A DNA stretch of 64,000 bases, from positions 124,001 through 188,000 of the forward strand of contig JANBVI010000053.1 in the NCBI GenBank assembly GCA_024239075.1, in the 5' to 3' direction. The position numbers and the translations under genes were made by a program. Below, piece after piece: positions 27,028 to 36,793 of the stretch. Origin of the DNA: Fischerella sp. CENA71. GTDB lineage: Bacteria > Cyanobacteriota > Cyanobacteriia > Cyanobacteriales > Nostocaceae. The notes beneath the pieces were generated by a model. That model worked only from the letters and a program-made list of their open reading frames with translations. It did not search any database and was not told where the DNA came from. Positions within the stretch are counted from its first letter, which is position 1; each line of letters begins with the position of its first letter.

Positions 27028-28038
27028 TTAAGCGGCATCAGTTTTGGCAGCAGTAGCAATATCTGGTTGATACTTTAATAAATAACCGCGATCGCCAATC
27101 ACAAATCCCTGCTTAGGTGAAAAGAAAACTATTTTGTATAAATTAGCAGGAATTCCTTCCACATCACGATCTTTTTCCCAAGTTTTGCCACCATCAGGAC
27201 TGCGTAACAAATTACCGCTACCGCCACTAATCCAGATTTCATCGGGAGTGCGATAAGCCATATCAAGCAGCCCCCAACTTGTAGCTAGTTCAGGATTTTG
27301 TGCTTCTTGCCATTTTTCAGCATCAGCAGTTTCGCTAAATTGTATCTGTCCTCCCCGCGCCAGCATCCACAACTGTCCATCTTGGGTGAAACCCATATTT
27401 TCTACACGTCGGGAACTATTGCGGTTATGAGGAACCCAAGCATTTTGACCAGGTTCCCAAGTTGAGTAGAAATTTCCTTTGGCAGAAACAGCAACATACT
27501 TACCATCGGCGGAACGTTCCATATTCCGCACCACACCTACTGCTTCTTCTACTTGGGCTTTCCAATTTTGACCACCGTCTGTTGTTTTGTAAATTGCTCC
27601 CACATCGGTAGCCATTTCTGCTGAATTTCCTCCTTGAGCAAGAATACTAACCGGATTTCCAGGTAGCTTTTCACTCAGAGGAATTCGTAACCACGATTTA
27701 CCCTCATCAGTACTATGCAGCAATAAAGAAGGTTCACCAACAATCCATCCTTCTTCACCTTTAAAACTGACAGAGTTAAAGCGGTACTTGCTATCGTCTA
27801 ATTGCAGTTTAATTGATTGCCAAGTTTCACCCCCATCTTTGGTTTCCAAAAGAGTAGCGTCACTACCTACTAAGAAACCATGCTGAGGATTGCCAGTAAA
27901 AGAAAGGTCTAATAATTTGGCATCTGTGCCTACAGAAATTATTTCCCAAGGATTGTAACTTGTAGAGGGAACCTTACTACAACCGACACATACGAGAACA
28001 ACTGCAAACAGAGCAATTAGTTTTTGCCAAATTTTCAT
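27028..28038 (-). CDS. ycf48: Photosystem II assembly factor Ycf48 (HCF136)
   Basis: 336 residues forming a seven-bladed propeller with repeated DGGETW/DEGKSW/DGGQNW/DGGKTW motifs. Lipoprotein signal with Cys20 in VLVCVGCSK, so it is anchored on the lumen side. Binds precursor D1 early in PSII assembly. In the rubA-ycf48-psbEFLJ order known from many cyanobacteria. Confidence 0.95.
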   Translation of the reverse strand: MKIWQKLIALFAVVLVCVGCSKVPSTSYNPWEIISVGTDAKLLDLSFTGNPQHGFLVGSDATLLETKDGGETWQSIKLQLDDSKYRFNSVSFKGEEGWIVGEPSLLLHSTDEGKSWLRIPLSEKLPGNPVSILAQGGNSAEMATDVGAIYKTTDGGQNWKAQVEEAVGVVRNMERSADGKYVAVSAKGNFYSTWEPGQNAWVPHNRNSSRRVENMGFTQDGQLWMLARGGQIQFSETADAEKWQEAQNPELATSWGLLDMAYRTPDEIWISGGSGNLLRSPDGGKTWEKDRDVEGIPANLYKIVFFSPKQGFVIGDRGYLLKYQPDIATAAKTDAA

Positions 28039-28159
28039 CGCAATTTGTATTTATTAGTTTTTTGTTAATTTAGTTTATGGTTGCTCAGTCAGGGAAGGCA
28101 GCGCTTTGGACGGTTGTCCTGGTTATTGCAACTGCCGTATCCCTTCCTAAGAGCGCGTC

Positions 28160-28495
28160 CTACTGTAAGCCATAAAGACTCAGGAAAAATAAGACACCAA
28201 GAGCTAATGCCCCAAAAATCAGAATACTCTTCTGAGTAGGGGTTAATTTGTTGACACCGAAACCATAACCGAGATTTTCTTCAAAACCAGAAGCCTTACC
28301 CGCAGGGCCGACATTGGCAAAAGCATTCTTCTTGGCGCTACAAACTGGACAACGCCAAGTTAGCGGCAGTTCTGCAAAGGGTGTGTCTGGGGCAATGTCA
28401 TGTTTTTCGTCCCCTTTGCTGGGTTCGTAGACATAACCGCAAGCGCGACACTCGTAGCGGTCTAAAACCGAATTTTCAACAGCTTGTTCGCTCAT
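28160..28495 (-). CDS. rubA: Membrane-anchored rubredoxin
   Basis: 111 residues from ATG 28495 (MSEQAVENS); a longer form to 28519 is possible. The iron site is complete: CRAC (16-19) and CPVC (49-52). A Gly-rich linker leads to a C-terminal transmembrane helix (about 88-108). RubA is needed for assembly of photosystem reaction centres in oxygenic phototrophs. First gene of the rubA-ycf48-psb block. Confidence 0.94.
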   Translation of the reverse strand: MSEQAVENSVLDRYECRACGYVYEPSKGDEKHDIAPDTPFAELPLTWRCPVCSAKKNAFANVGPAGKASGFEENLGYGFGVNKLTPTQKSILIFGALALGVLFFLSLYGLQ

Positions 28496-28687
28496 GGCTG
28501 TGGCAGGGGTGAGGATCAAAGCTTAAATATACGTTACAAATTATGACATAACTGTTAGGTTTTTCTATAGCAAGCAAAAACGAATCAAATAACTCTGAGT
28601 CTGTTTTGCAAAACTCATAAATCCCTAAACTATATAATGTAAAAGAAAGTAACAGGTTATTTCCACCCATAACGGTAGATATTCATT

Positions 28688-29050
28688 GTGTTTGTCCTCA
28701 GCGGTTACGAGTACCTTCTAGGCTTCTTGATGATTTGTAGCTTAGTGCCTGCCTTAGCTCTAGCGGCATCTAAGCTGTTGCGACCCAGTAGTCGCAGTCC
28801 CGAACGTCGCACCACCTACGAATCCGGTATGGAACCCATTGGCGGAGCCTGGATTCAGTTCAATATTCGCTATTACATGTTTGCCTTAGTCTTCGTGGTA
28901 TTTGACGTAGAAACGGTGTTTTTATATCCTTGGGCAGTTGCTTTCCACCGTTTAGGTCTATTGGCATTTATCGAAGCGCTAATCTTCATCGCAATTCTTG
29001 TAGTTGCTCTCGTTTATGCATGGCGCAAAGGAGCCTTGGAATGGTCTTAG
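28688..29050 (+). CDS. ndhC: NDH-1 subunit 3
   Basis: 120 residues, GTG start. Three transmembrane helices; conserved [16 protein letters not shown] loop and [15 protein letters not shown]. Membrane part of the photosynthetic NDH-1 complex (respiration and cyclic electron flow). Its end overlaps ndhK by 10 bases. Confidence 0.96.
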   Translation: MFVLSGYEYLLGFLMICSLVPALALAASKLLRPSSRSPERRTTYESGMEPIGGAWIQFNIRYYMFALVFVVFDVETVFLYPWAVAFHRLGLLAFIEALIFIAILVVALVYAWRKGALEWS

Positions 29051-29787
29051 ATGCTAATTTAACAGCTAAAGATTTAGAACAGCAGCAAAAAGAGCGGGTT
29101 CTTAATCCTATTGGACGCCCAACAGTGACTCAAGAACTGTCGGAAAACGTCATTTTAACCACAGTTGATGATCTTTACAACTGGGCGCGTCTTTCTAGTC
29201 TTTGGCCTTTGTTGTTTGGTACAGCTTGCTGCTTTATTGAATTTGCAGCATTAATTGGTTCTCGCTTTGACTTCGATCGCTTTGGACTTATTCCTCGTTC
29301 TAGTCCCCGACAAGCTGATTTGATTATTACAGCCGGAACAATCACGATGAAGATGGCTCCCCAATTGGTGCGTCTTTATGAACAAATGCCAGAACCGAAG
29401 TACGTGATTGCGATGGGAGCTTGTACAATTACTGGCGGGATGTTCAGCGTCGATTCTCCTTCAGCAGTTCGTGGAGTCGATAAACTGATTCCGGTGGATG
29501 TATACTTACCTGGTTGTCCACCCCGCCCAGAAGCGATTATTGATGCAATTATTAAATTACGCAAAAAAATCGCCAATGATTCCATCCAAGAGCGGGATTT
29601 GATCAAGCAAACCCACCGCTATTACAGTACGGCTCATAACATGAAATCAGTGCCACAAATCCACACTGGTGAGTACTTGCTCAGTGATACTCGTGTTGCA
29701 CCACCGAAGGAATTGAGCGAAGCGATCGGTATGCCCATACCACCTGCTTTGTTGACAGAGAATAAGGAGGAGGTAAACCGTGGCTGA
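29041..29787 (+). CDS. ndhK: NDH-1 subunit K (4Fe-4S, N2 cluster)
   Basis: 248 residues from ATG 29041 inside the end of ndhC; the frame is open to 28930 but that part only reads through ndhC. N2-cluster cysteines are visible: [21 protein letters not shown] and LPGCPPRPE. Peripheral arm of NDH-1. Overlaps ndhJ by 8 bases. Confidence 0.96.
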   Translation: MVLDANLTAKDLEQQQKERVLNPIGRPTVTQELSENVILTTVDDLYNWARLSSLWPLLFGTACCFIEFAALIGSRFDFDRFGLIPRSSPRQADLIITAGTITMKMAPQLVRLYEQMPEPKYVIAMGACTITGGMFSVDSPSAVRGVDKLIPVDVYLPGCPPRPEAIIDAIIKLRKKIANDSIQERDLIKQTHRYYSTAHNMKSVPQIHTGEYLLSDTRVAPPKELSEAIGMPIPPALLTENKEEVNRG

Positions 29788-30307
29788 AGAATCGAAACCA
29801 GTACCAGCAGCAGAAAAATCTTTAGAAATAGCAGCAGGTAAAGTTTCCCAGTGGTTAACGGAAAACGGCTTTGCTAACGAACCTCTACAACCTGATGTTA
29901 ACGGTGTAGAGATAATTAAGGTAGAGGCAGATTTCTTACTACCAACTTCCACTGCTTTGTATGCCTATGGGTTTAATTATCTCCAATTTCAAGGAGGGAT
30001 TGACTTAGGCCCTGGACAGGAATTAGTCAGCGTGTATCACTTAGTTAAACTTGGTGATAATACTGACAAACCAGAAGAAGTGCGTGTCAAAGTTTTCTTG
30101 CCACGAGACAATCCGAGAGTACCTTCAGTTTATTGGATTTGGAAAACAGCTGACTGGCAAGAGCGCGAATCTTACGATATGTTCGGGATTATTTACGAAG
30201 GACACCCGAACTTGAAGCGGATTTTAATGCCGGAAGATTGGGTAGGTTGGCCCTTACGTAAGGATTACGTTTCACCTGATTTTTACGAGTTGCAAGACGC
30301 TTATTAG
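29780..30307 (+). CDS. ndhJ: NDH-1 subunit J
   Basis: 175 residues, GTG start overlapping the ndhK stop. Family signature [12 protein letters not shown] followed by [13 protein letters not shown] and WPLRKDYV. Peripheral arm subunit. Last gene of the ndhCKJ operon, closed by a terminator. Confidence 0.96.
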   Translation: MAEESKPVPAAEKSLEIAAGKVSQWLTENGFANEPLQPDVNGVEIIKVEADFLLPTSTALYAYGFNYLQFQGGIDLGPGQELVSVYHLVKLGDNTDKPEEVRVKVFLPRDNPRVPSVYWIWKTADWQERESYDMFGIIYEGHPNLKRILMPEDWVGWPLRKDYVSPDFYELQDAY

Positions 30308-30332
30308 TAGTGAATAGCACCTCATTGTGTTA

Positions 30333-30372
30333 ACCCCCTTCTCCCGGTTAGTGGAGAGGGGGGTGGTTTTTT
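30333..30372 (+). terminator. Terminator of ndhCKJ
   Basis: Stem CCCCCTTCTCC (30334-30344) with GGAGAGGGGGG (30353-30363), then GTGGTTTTTT. Confidence 0.85.
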
Positions 30373-30443
30373 GGAACTTATACGCAGGTCACTCTAAAAA
30401 TTACGAGGAGTTAGTCTTTTAGATTTTTATTTTTTGAATAAAG

Positions 30444-31478
30444 CTAAACAGCACCACTGTTTTTGTGAAACAGGATAGTTACTGTTTTTATAATCAGTTT
30501 CAAATCGTATAGCAAGCTCCAGTTTTTTTGATATTGCAAATCCAGACGAATTACATCCTCAAATTTACGTACGCTAGATCGTCCATTAACTTGCCATTCT
30601 CCAGTCATACCCGGTTTTACATCCAAACGTTGCCATTCTGGGACTTCATAACGTTCTACTTCGTCGGGTGTGGGTGGCCTTGTACCGACTAGACTCATTT
30701 CTCCTTTGAGAACATTCCAAAACTGCGGTAGTTCGTCTAAACTTGTACGCCGCAAAAAGCGTCCTATTTTAGTAATTCTGGGATCATTGTCAATTTTGAA
30801 AAATGCCCCTTGTACTTGGTTATGTTTGGCTAATTCAGCCTTTCTGGCTTCAGCATTAACATACATGGAGCGAAATTTCCAAATGCGAAACCGTTTACCC
30901 ATCCAACCACAACGAATCTGACTGAATAAAATGGGGCCGGGATCGTCAATTGCGATCGCAACAGCAATAGGAATAAACAAAACTCCTATGATGACTAAAC
31001 CTACCAATGCTCCAACAATATCAATTATCCGTTTCATCCAAGAACGGACAGAAGGATGTGTTGTCGGTAGCTGCTCTTCAAGTTGGTTCTTAGAGGGTAC
31101 TGGAAGTGAGTTACTAGACTCAATGGGAAAAACCTTTTCCAGTCCTGTCAGGTTGAGTACAGCCATAACTTGGGGAGTTACATTCCGCAGTATAAATTCT
31201 ATACCTTGATCTTGAGCGATTTTAAAGTTATTTACCAAAGCACCTAAACCACTACTATCCATAAAAGTAGTTTGCTGAAAATCAATGATGATTTTCTGCG
31301 GCATTGGTTGTGTTTGAGTGATATTTTGGCAAGTTTGCTTGAAGGCTACCGCCTCTAGCACGCTTAATCGCTCTGATACCTGCACTATTGCTGTGTCATG
31401 TAAGAACATCACTGGAAAATCTACCTCTTGGGGTTGGCTAATCATGAAACCCTGCACCTTCATTGCCATGTCAGTCAA
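30444..31478 (-). CDS. STAS domain fused to a polyprenyl-phosphate sugar transferase
   Basis: 344 residues. Residues about 20-120 form a STAS (anti-sigma-factor antagonist-like) domain with the phospho-site pattern MDSSGLGALV (73-82). Residues 148-344 form a bacterial sugar transferase: one helix (150-176), DDPGPILFSQ, KFRSM (200-204), RRTSLDELPQFWNVLKGEMSLVGTRPP and KPGMTGEWQVNGR. Such enzymes put the first sugar phosphate on undecaprenyl phosphate for exopolysaccharide. The fusion suggests that a kinase/phosphatase switch controls the transferase; this is inference. Translation may begin at Met6 or Met12. Confidence 0.88.
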   Translation of the reverse strand: MTDMAMKVQGFMISQPQEVDFPVMFLHDTAIVQVSERLSVLEAVAFKQTCQNITQTQPMPQKIIIDFQQTTFMDSSGLGALVNNFKIAQDQGIEFILRNVTPQVMAVLNLTGLEKVFPIESSNSLPVPSKNQLEEQLPTTHPSVRSWMKRIIDIVGALVGLVIIGVLFIPIAVAIAIDDPGPILFSQIRCGWMGKRFRIWKFRSMYVNAEARKAELAKHNQVQGAFFKIDNDPRITKIGRFLRRTSLDELPQFWNVLKGEMSLVGTRPPTPDEVERYEVPEWQRLDVKPGMTGEWQVNGRSSVRKFEDVIRLDLQYQKNWSLLYDLKLIIKTVTILFHKNSGAV

Positions 31479-31774
31479 TGTAATATGCCAAATATTACTT
31501 AGTTTGAGTGAACCACTTAAACTGATGTGCGATCAGCTCAAATCATAACTAATCGCCAGTAGTCCGCTACCCAGGTTATGAACCGATTGAAAATGAGAAA
31601 AGATCAAAGGATAGTACCTCTTTACTTTTGCTCCACCCGTGAAACTGTCTTTTCCGGAAGGCTAGTTACTGGAGTTGAAATTGGAGACTGCCAGTAAAGT
31701 TCACAATAGAACTATAACTTCAGAAACATTCCTGCTTTTATGCCGAAAGGGCGCATACACCTTTTGCTCATCAA

Positions 31775-32572
31775 ATGACTACTAAAATTGGTATCACACC
31801 CACAGCACGCCTAGTAGAAGTCTTTTCCGCTATTCAAGGGGAAGGACTGAATGTCGGGACACGTCAGATTTTTATTCGCTTTGCTCTTTGTGATTTGCGC
31901 TGTCAATTCTGTGATAGCGCTCATACGTGGAATGCACCCACTACCTGTAGGATAGAGCGATCGCCAGGAAGACGCGATTTTGAAATCTATTCAAACCCTG
32001 TCTCTTTACCTATCTTACTCGAATGGGTCGAGCGGCAAAATATACCTTCTTTACACGATAGCATTAGCTTGACTGGTGGTGAACCTCTGCTTCATGCTGG
32101 ATTTTTAGTGGAGTTTTTACCACAGATACGTGCAATTACTGCTTTGCCTATATATTTAGAGACTGGAGGACACCGTCCAGAACAGTTGGCAATGATTTTG
32201 CCTTATTTAGACTCTGTAGGTATGGATTTGAAATTACCCAGTACTAGTGGTGAAAATCGTTGGCAAGAACACAGCAAATTTCTCCAACTTTGTTATGAAT
32301 CACAAGTAGAAGTTTTTGTCAAAATCATCATTTCTGATCAAACAAACCCAGCAGAACTAGAGCGTTCAGCTTTACTTGTGGCACAGGTTAGTCCATCGAT
32401 CCCAATATTTTTACAACCCGTTACTCCTTTGCCTGCTTCTGAACAATTCACGACAAATCCTGTGCTTGCCCCTTCTCCAGAACAGGTATTGATGTGGCAA
32501 GCTTTGATCAAGCGCTTCGTTAAGCAGGTGCGGGTAATACCTCAAACACATAAGATGCTGAATCAGCTTTAG
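31775..32572 (+). CDS. queE: 7-carboxy-7-deazaguanine synthase
   Basis: 265 residues, radical SAM enzyme. It converts 6-carboxytetrahydropterin to 7-carboxy-7-deazaguanine, a step towards queuosine (and 7-deazaguanine DNA bases). Iron-sulfur cysteines at 39, 43 and 46 (CDLRCQFC), QGEG at 21-24, and SLTGGEPLLH. The N-terminal FSAIQGEGLNVGTRQIFIR is typical. No other que gene in the window. Confidence 0.93.
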   Translation: MTTKIGITPTARLVEVFSAIQGEGLNVGTRQIFIRFALCDLRCQFCDSAHTWNAPTTCRIERSPGRRDFEIYSNPVSLPILLEWVERQNIPSLHDSISLTGGEPLLHAGFLVEFLPQIRAITALPIYLETGGHRPEQLAMILPYLDSVGMDLKLPSTSGENRWQEHSKFLQLCYESQVEVFVKIIISDQTNPAELERSALLVAQVSPSIPIFLQPVTPLPASEQFTTNPVLAPSPEQVLMWQALIKRFVKQVRVIPQTHKMLNQL

Positions 32573-32920
32573 ATTTAATAATTTAGTGGTTATTAGTTAT
32601 TTACTACTGACCACTATCTACTAACTAGCAATGTTCTTTTATAAAGATAAATGCAAGAATTAAGTAAAATTTGTGAATTTTTGATATAAAAAATGTACTT
32701 AGTTTAACAGTTAACCTAGTCTTAATACGGTATCTTAATTCTTGAACCAGTAATGTTTTGATATTTAAGCGTAGCGACAAGAAGGACAAGGAAAGGGAGA
32801 CACGGGGACAAGGGGACAAGGGGAAAGTTCCTAGTTATCTCACCGCGTCCTTTCTATCTTCGTGTCACTCCTTCACCGCTCTCCCTTGTCTCCTCCCAAT
32901 GCCCAACACCCAACATCTAT
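32573..32920. other. Spacer with short G-rich repeats
   Basis: AT-rich left part, then GACAAGG/GGGGACAAGGGG type repeats at about 32775-32830. No gene seen. Confidence 0.5.
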
Positions 32921-33709
32921 CTACATGGAATCAAGGCGTTTACGCAACTGACTGCTAAAGAAATCTATGATAGTCACGACTATCAACAACACCAACATCA
33001 TGGTTGTGGCTTTGTTATATTCAAAGCCATCTATATAACTTTTCAACTGAAAACCAATACCACCTGCTCCAACTACACCCAACACAGAAGCAGCGCGGAT
33101 ATTGTACTCAAACATCCACAGTGTATATCCTAAGCCCAAAGGCAAGACTTGGGGTAAAATGCCATATTGCGCTGTTTGTAATCTTGATGCTCCCGTAACT
33201 TGCAAAAATTCTATAGAACGAGAGTCTACTGCTTCGATCGCTTGTTGGTAAAACTTGGCAAGGTAGCCAATCGTATAAATGCTTAAAGCCAAAGTACCAG
33301 CAGGCGCACCCAGTCCAGTTGCGGCGACAAAAATTAAACCCAGAATAATCGAAGGAACCGAACGCACTATATTTTGTAAAAGATTAGCCAACCATTGTAA
33401 CCAAACAGGGGCAACATTGCGGGCGCTAGCAATAGCAATTGGTAGAGAAAGAATTGCTCCTAAAGTTGTTCCCCACAAAGACATTTGGATTGTTTCAATT
33501 AATGCTTGAATAGCAATATCTAAAACAGCCGGGTCTGGTGGAAATAATCTAGAAATAAAATCACTTATATAGGGCCAACTATTTTTGAGAAGTTCAAAAT
33601 CTACCTTCAGACCCTGCAAAGCCCAAGCGTAAATTGCTAATATTAGGCACAATATGAGTAGGCGACTCAGCCAAGCAAAACGCTGACAAAAACTTACAAA
33701 ATACTTCAT
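32921..33709 (-). CDS. phnE: Phosphonate/phosphite-type ABC transporter permease
   Basis: 262 residues with about six transmembrane helices and the permease EAA-like loop (AIEAVDSRSIEFLQVTGASRLQTAQYGILPQ). Closest to PhnE/PtxC permeases: RSVPSIILGLIFVAATGLG and VGAGGIGFQL. Third gene of a D-C-E set. Substrate could be phosphonate, phosphite or phosphate; no lyase or dehydrogenase gene is present to decide. Confidence 0.88.
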   Translation of the reverse strand: MKYFVSFCQRFAWLSRLLILCLILAIYAWALQGLKVDFELLKNSWPYISDFISRLFPPDPAVLDIAIQALIETIQMSLWGTTLGAILSLPIAIASARNVAPVWLQWLANLLQNIVRSVPSIILGLIFVAATGLGAPAGTLALSIYTIGYLAKFYQQAIEAVDSRSIEFLQVTGASRLQTAQYGILPQVLPLGLGYTLWMFEYNIRAASVLGVVGAGGIGFQLKSYIDGFEYNKATTMMLVLLIVVTIIDFFSSQLRKRLDSM

Positions 33710-33781
33710 TTTTATACAACTCAGTCACCAACGATTAATCTAAGCGAACATGATATTAATTCTGAGTAATTCTTTTTTCTT

Positions 33782-34513
33782 CTACTTTTTAATTACAGAA
33801 AACTGGGCTTGCAAATTTTCACAATGACCGTCATAAATAACACGTCCATTATCTAAGACGATCGCTCGTTGAGCATATTCTGCTGCTATACCCAAATCGT
33901 GCAAAACTGTGACAATAGTTATACCTTGTTGAGAATGTAATTGAGATAAGGTATCCATCACCTGTTTACAGGCCATGACATCCAAACCTGTAATCGGTTC
34001 ATCGGCTAAAAGAATTTGGGGAGATTGAATTAAAGCACGAGCGATCGCTACCCGTTGTTGCTGTCCACCACTTAGTAAACTTGTTTTTTGATCAGCTTGC
34101 CCTTTCAAACCCAATTGTTCTAATATCTCTAACGCTTGACGGCGATCGCGTTTAGGAAAACCAAACAGGGTTTGCCAAGTTGTACGTGTACCTAGTTTCC
34201 CACACAAAACATTATCAATTGCCGGAAGTTGGGGAATTAATCCCCCACCTTGAAATAACATCCCGATGTCTCGCCTAATTTGCGTTAAAGTACGAGGATT
34301 CATCGGCACACCATTAATATTGATGCTTCCCTGCTCTAAGGGTACTAGTCCAACAAGCGATCGCAGTAGCGTAGATTTACCCGCACCATTGAGTCCTAGC
34401 AAAGCTACAAACTCACCATGATGAATTTGACAACTAATCCCATTCAAAATGGGGCGCTGTAAAGATAGTGAGTATGCTGTTTTTAGATTGTGACACTCAA
34501 TAGCGGGATGCAT
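33782..34513 (-). CDS. phnC: Phosphonate-type ABC transporter ATP-binding protein
   Basis: 243 residues from ATG 34513; the upstream extension to 34627 is low-complexity repeat sequence. Walker A GLNGAGKST (40-48), signature LSGGQQQ (147-153), Walker B ILLADEP (167-173). Powers import through the PhnE-like permease. Downstream of the binding-protein gene after a spacer with heptamer repeats. Confidence 0.9.
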   Translation of the reverse strand: MHPAIECHNLKTAYSLSLQRPILNGISCQIHHGEFVALLGLNGAGKSTLLRSLVGLVPLEQGSININGVPMNPRTLTQIRRDIGMLFQGGGLIPQLPAIDNVLCGKLGTRTTWQTLFGFPKRDRRQALEILEQLGLKGQADQKTSLLSGGQQQRVAIARALIQSPQILLADEPITGLDVMACKQVMDTLSQLHSQQGITIVTVLHDLGIAAEYAQRAIVLDNGRVIYDGHCENLQAQFSVIKK

Positions 34514-34619
34514 GTTGTAAGGAGGTGAGGTAAGTGAGGAGAGTGTGGGGAGACGCACCGGACGCGGAGATGGTGAGCAGAGGAGCAGGGGAGCAGGGGG
34601 GACAAGGGAGAATAACCTA

Positions 34620-34665
34620 TTGACCAATGACTATTGACCAATGACTATTGACCATTGACCAAAAA
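34620..34665. repeat. 14-base repeats (double heptamers)
   Basis: TGACCAATGACTAT repeated about three times between phnD and phnC. Confidence 0.7.
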
Positions 34666-34676
34666 CAATTAACTTT

Positions 34677-35651
34677 TTAAGGCTGAATTCCTGCTAGTTG
34701 CAGGGCATTGCGTAAAGGTGCTAGATGTTGGTTATGGTCAACTTTGACCAATTCTGTAGAGTTATATAAGTTACGCAGCAATTGGTTATTTTGTGACTGA
34801 TTCAACAGCAGCATCGCGCTGATAATTTTGTCGCGTGTAGGGGTGGGAACGTCATCATCAATAGCAACGCCGTGAGCAGGAACGCCGGAGATTTTGTGGA
34901 GAATTCGCACTTGATTCTTTTCTGCTTCCGTAATGTACGGGGGGTTAAGTGCATATTCTGACACCGCAGCTACATCCGCTTGACCACGTAACACAGCTTG
35001 TATGGCTTTGCTGTAATTACCACCATATGTAACTTGTCCAAAGAAATTATTCAAGCGATCGCGGTTTTCTACAAGTCCTTGTTTCACAAGTTCACCAGTG
35101 GGGAAAATAAACCCAGATCCAGAGGTGGGAGAAGTGAAAGCCATTCTTTTACCGCGCAATTGTGACAAAGTGGCTTTGGCTGTGGACTGGGTTTTAAAAG
35201 GGCTATTTTTGGGAACAACAAATACTGAGTTATAGGTATATTTCCCCGAATAAGTGGGGCGAACCTCAGCCAGATACAAACGAGCATTTGCTAATTGTTC
35301 AGCTTTCAACGCCGGACGACTACTCAAGAAAGCGATATCAGCACGGTTGGCTCTTAGAGCTTCCACTGCTGCGGTGTCATCACCAATCTGTGCTTTGACT
35401 GGAACTCCTAACTGTTTAGACAAAAACGTAGCTACAGCATTGGCTTTACTTTGCAAATCTGTAGAGTCAGAACGACTAGGAAAGATTACTACTAATTCAT
35501 TTGTCTTTCCTTGGGCGAGTAAGGTTTGCTCTTTTTGATTGGGAATGAGATTAGCGATCGCCGACTTTTCTCCTAAAGCACTAGCCATTAAACCCATAAG
35601 CGCTAAAGATGACACACTTACACCCAGCACACCCTGTTTTGTGACTCTCAT
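34677..35651 (-). CDS. phnD: Phosphonate/phosphite-type substrate-binding protein
   Basis: 324 residues from ATG 35651, which has GGAGAAAG upstream; ten extra in-frame residues upstream are less likely. N-terminal signal peptide (about 1-33) for export to the periplasm. PhnD-type core: LVVIFPSRSDSTDL, ADIAFLSSRPAL, FTSPTSGSGFIFPTGEL and QADVAAVSEYAL. Brings the ligand to PhnC/PhnE. Ligand specificity cannot be read from sequence here. Confidence 0.9.
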   Translation of the reverse strand: MRVTKQGVLGVSVSSLALMGLMASALGEKSAIANLIPNQKEQTLLAQGKTNELVVIFPSRSDSTDLQSKANAVATFLSKQLGVPVKAQIGDDTAAVEALRANRADIAFLSSRPALKAEQLANARLYLAEVRPTYSGKYTYNSVFVVPKNSPFKTQSTAKATLSQLRGKRMAFTSPTSGSGFIFPTGELVKQGLVENRDRLNNFFGQVTYGGNYSKAIQAVLRGQADVAAVSEYALNPPYITEAEKNQVRILHKISGVPAHGVAIDDDVPTPTRDKIISAMLLLNQSQNNQLLRNLYNSTELVKVDHNQHLAPLRNALQLAGIQP

Positions 35652-35681
35652 TTGTCTTTCTCCATTGGGAATTATTATCAA

Positions 35682-35993
35682 TATTTATGCGAATTTATTG
35701 CAATTGTTTTTCTTAAAACTTTAGAGTTTTGAGGAATCAAAGTCAAGATGAATTGTGTAAATATCGCTTTTGATTTATCCACCAAGACAGCAATCAGAAT
35801 TTTGGCGTTGCTGAATAAGGGGATGATTTAGGCTGACACGGAGACGGGGAGATGCGATGACACGGTGATTATTTTTTATGCAAATTCCAAAATCATCCCG
35901 CAATTATGCAACGCCAGAATTTTTACAACAAAGAGAACATGAGATGATATTTACTTTGCAGTCTGCAAAATATATCTGCTTGGCAATCAACCC
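35682..35993. other. Spacer containing a MITE
   Basis: The right half is filled by the 112-base element at 35804-35915. No gene is seen in the rest. Confidence 0.6.
35804..35915. mobile_element. MITE, 112 bp with terminal inverted repeats
   Basis: Ends GGCGTTGC...GGATGATTT and AAATCATCC...GCAACGCC form imperfect 26-base inverted repeats. The element is flanked on both sides by AGAATTTT (35796-35803 and 35916-35923), an 8-base direct repeat that fits a target-site duplication. No coding capacity. The interior has GACACGGAGACGGGG-type sequence. A truncated copy lies at 45790-45865. Confidence 0.8.
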
Positions 35994-36641
35994 ATGAGTC
36001 AAATCATCTGGATAGCAAGACACGCTAATCGCCTTGATTTTGTTAACCCTGATTGGTTTCTTACCGCCGAACGACGTTATGATCCCCCTTTGTCTGAAGA
36101 TGGTTTCATACAAGCGAAGCAACTAGCTAACCGTCTCAAGAAAGAAAAAATTGCCCATATTTTTGCTTCGCCTTTCTTGCGAACCGTACAAACGGCAAAT
36201 GCTGTTGCAGAAGTTCTGGATTTACCAATTAAGCTGGAAACAGGTTTAAGTGAATGGCTCAATCCTGCTTGGATGACAGAGGAACCAGAAAGGCTTTCTA
36301 TTCCTACCCTAGCTGGACTATTCCCAAGAATAGATACTAGCTATACCCCTCGCATTGCTGCTAAATATCCAGAAACTCAACCACAAGTGCGAGCGCGTTC
36401 CGGACAAACTGCTAGATGTCTAGCCACAGAATATTCTCCAGATAATATTTTGCTGGTGGGACATGGTGCATCTGTACTAGGCGCAGCGATGGGACTTGTT
36501 GGTGAAATTGCTGTAACGGAAGTTAAAGCATCTTTATGTAGCTTAGTAAAACTTGTGCGTCAAAATCCAGAATGGTTCCTTGAACTCAAGGGAGATACTT
36601 CCCACTTAACACAGGTCGAGGAATTTGTTCGGTTTAATTAA
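35994..36641 (+). CDS. Histidine phosphatase family protein
   Basis: 215 residues of the phosphoglycerate-mutase-like superfamily. The phospho-acceptor motif is ARHANR (RHA instead of the usual RHG), with SPFLRTVQTA and VGHGASV supplying the other catalytic Arg and His. A GLSEWLNP segment holds the acid residue. Eukaryotic-like UBASH3/TIGAR-type length. Substrate unknown. Begins only 70 bases after the MITE. Confidence 0.85.
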   Translation: MSQIIWIARHANRLDFVNPDWFLTAERRYDPPLSEDGFIQAKQLANRLKKEKIAHIFASPFLRTVQTANAVAEVLDLPIKLETGLSEWLNPAWMTEEPERLSIPTLAGLFPRIDTSYTPRIAAKYPETQPQVRARSGQTARCLATEYSPDNILLVGHGASVLGAAMGLVGEIAVTEVKASLCSLVKLVRQNPEWFLELKGDTSHLTQVEEFVRFN

Positions 36642-36717
36642 TGGATAATAACTAAATGTCTTTTAAATGTTTTTCTCGTGGTAGTTAGTGCTAAAAAATC
36701 AACTACTAACTACTGTA

Positions 36718-36746
36718 GGGTACCACAGCTAGCTAGCTGTGTACCC
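36718..36746. terminator. Inverted repeat before glk
   Basis: GGGTACCACAGCTAG pairs with CTAGCTGTGTACCC (one bulge). A strong stem without a T-run, so termination is possible rather than sure. Confidence 0.5.
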
Positions 36747-36793
36747 CTAGCAATTAGCAATCAGCAACCAGCAACTACCATATATATTTATCT

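Noticed and set aside
28930-29040. Upstream extension of ndhK
   Set aside because: It runs inside ndhC in another frame; homologues start at [11 protein letters not shown].
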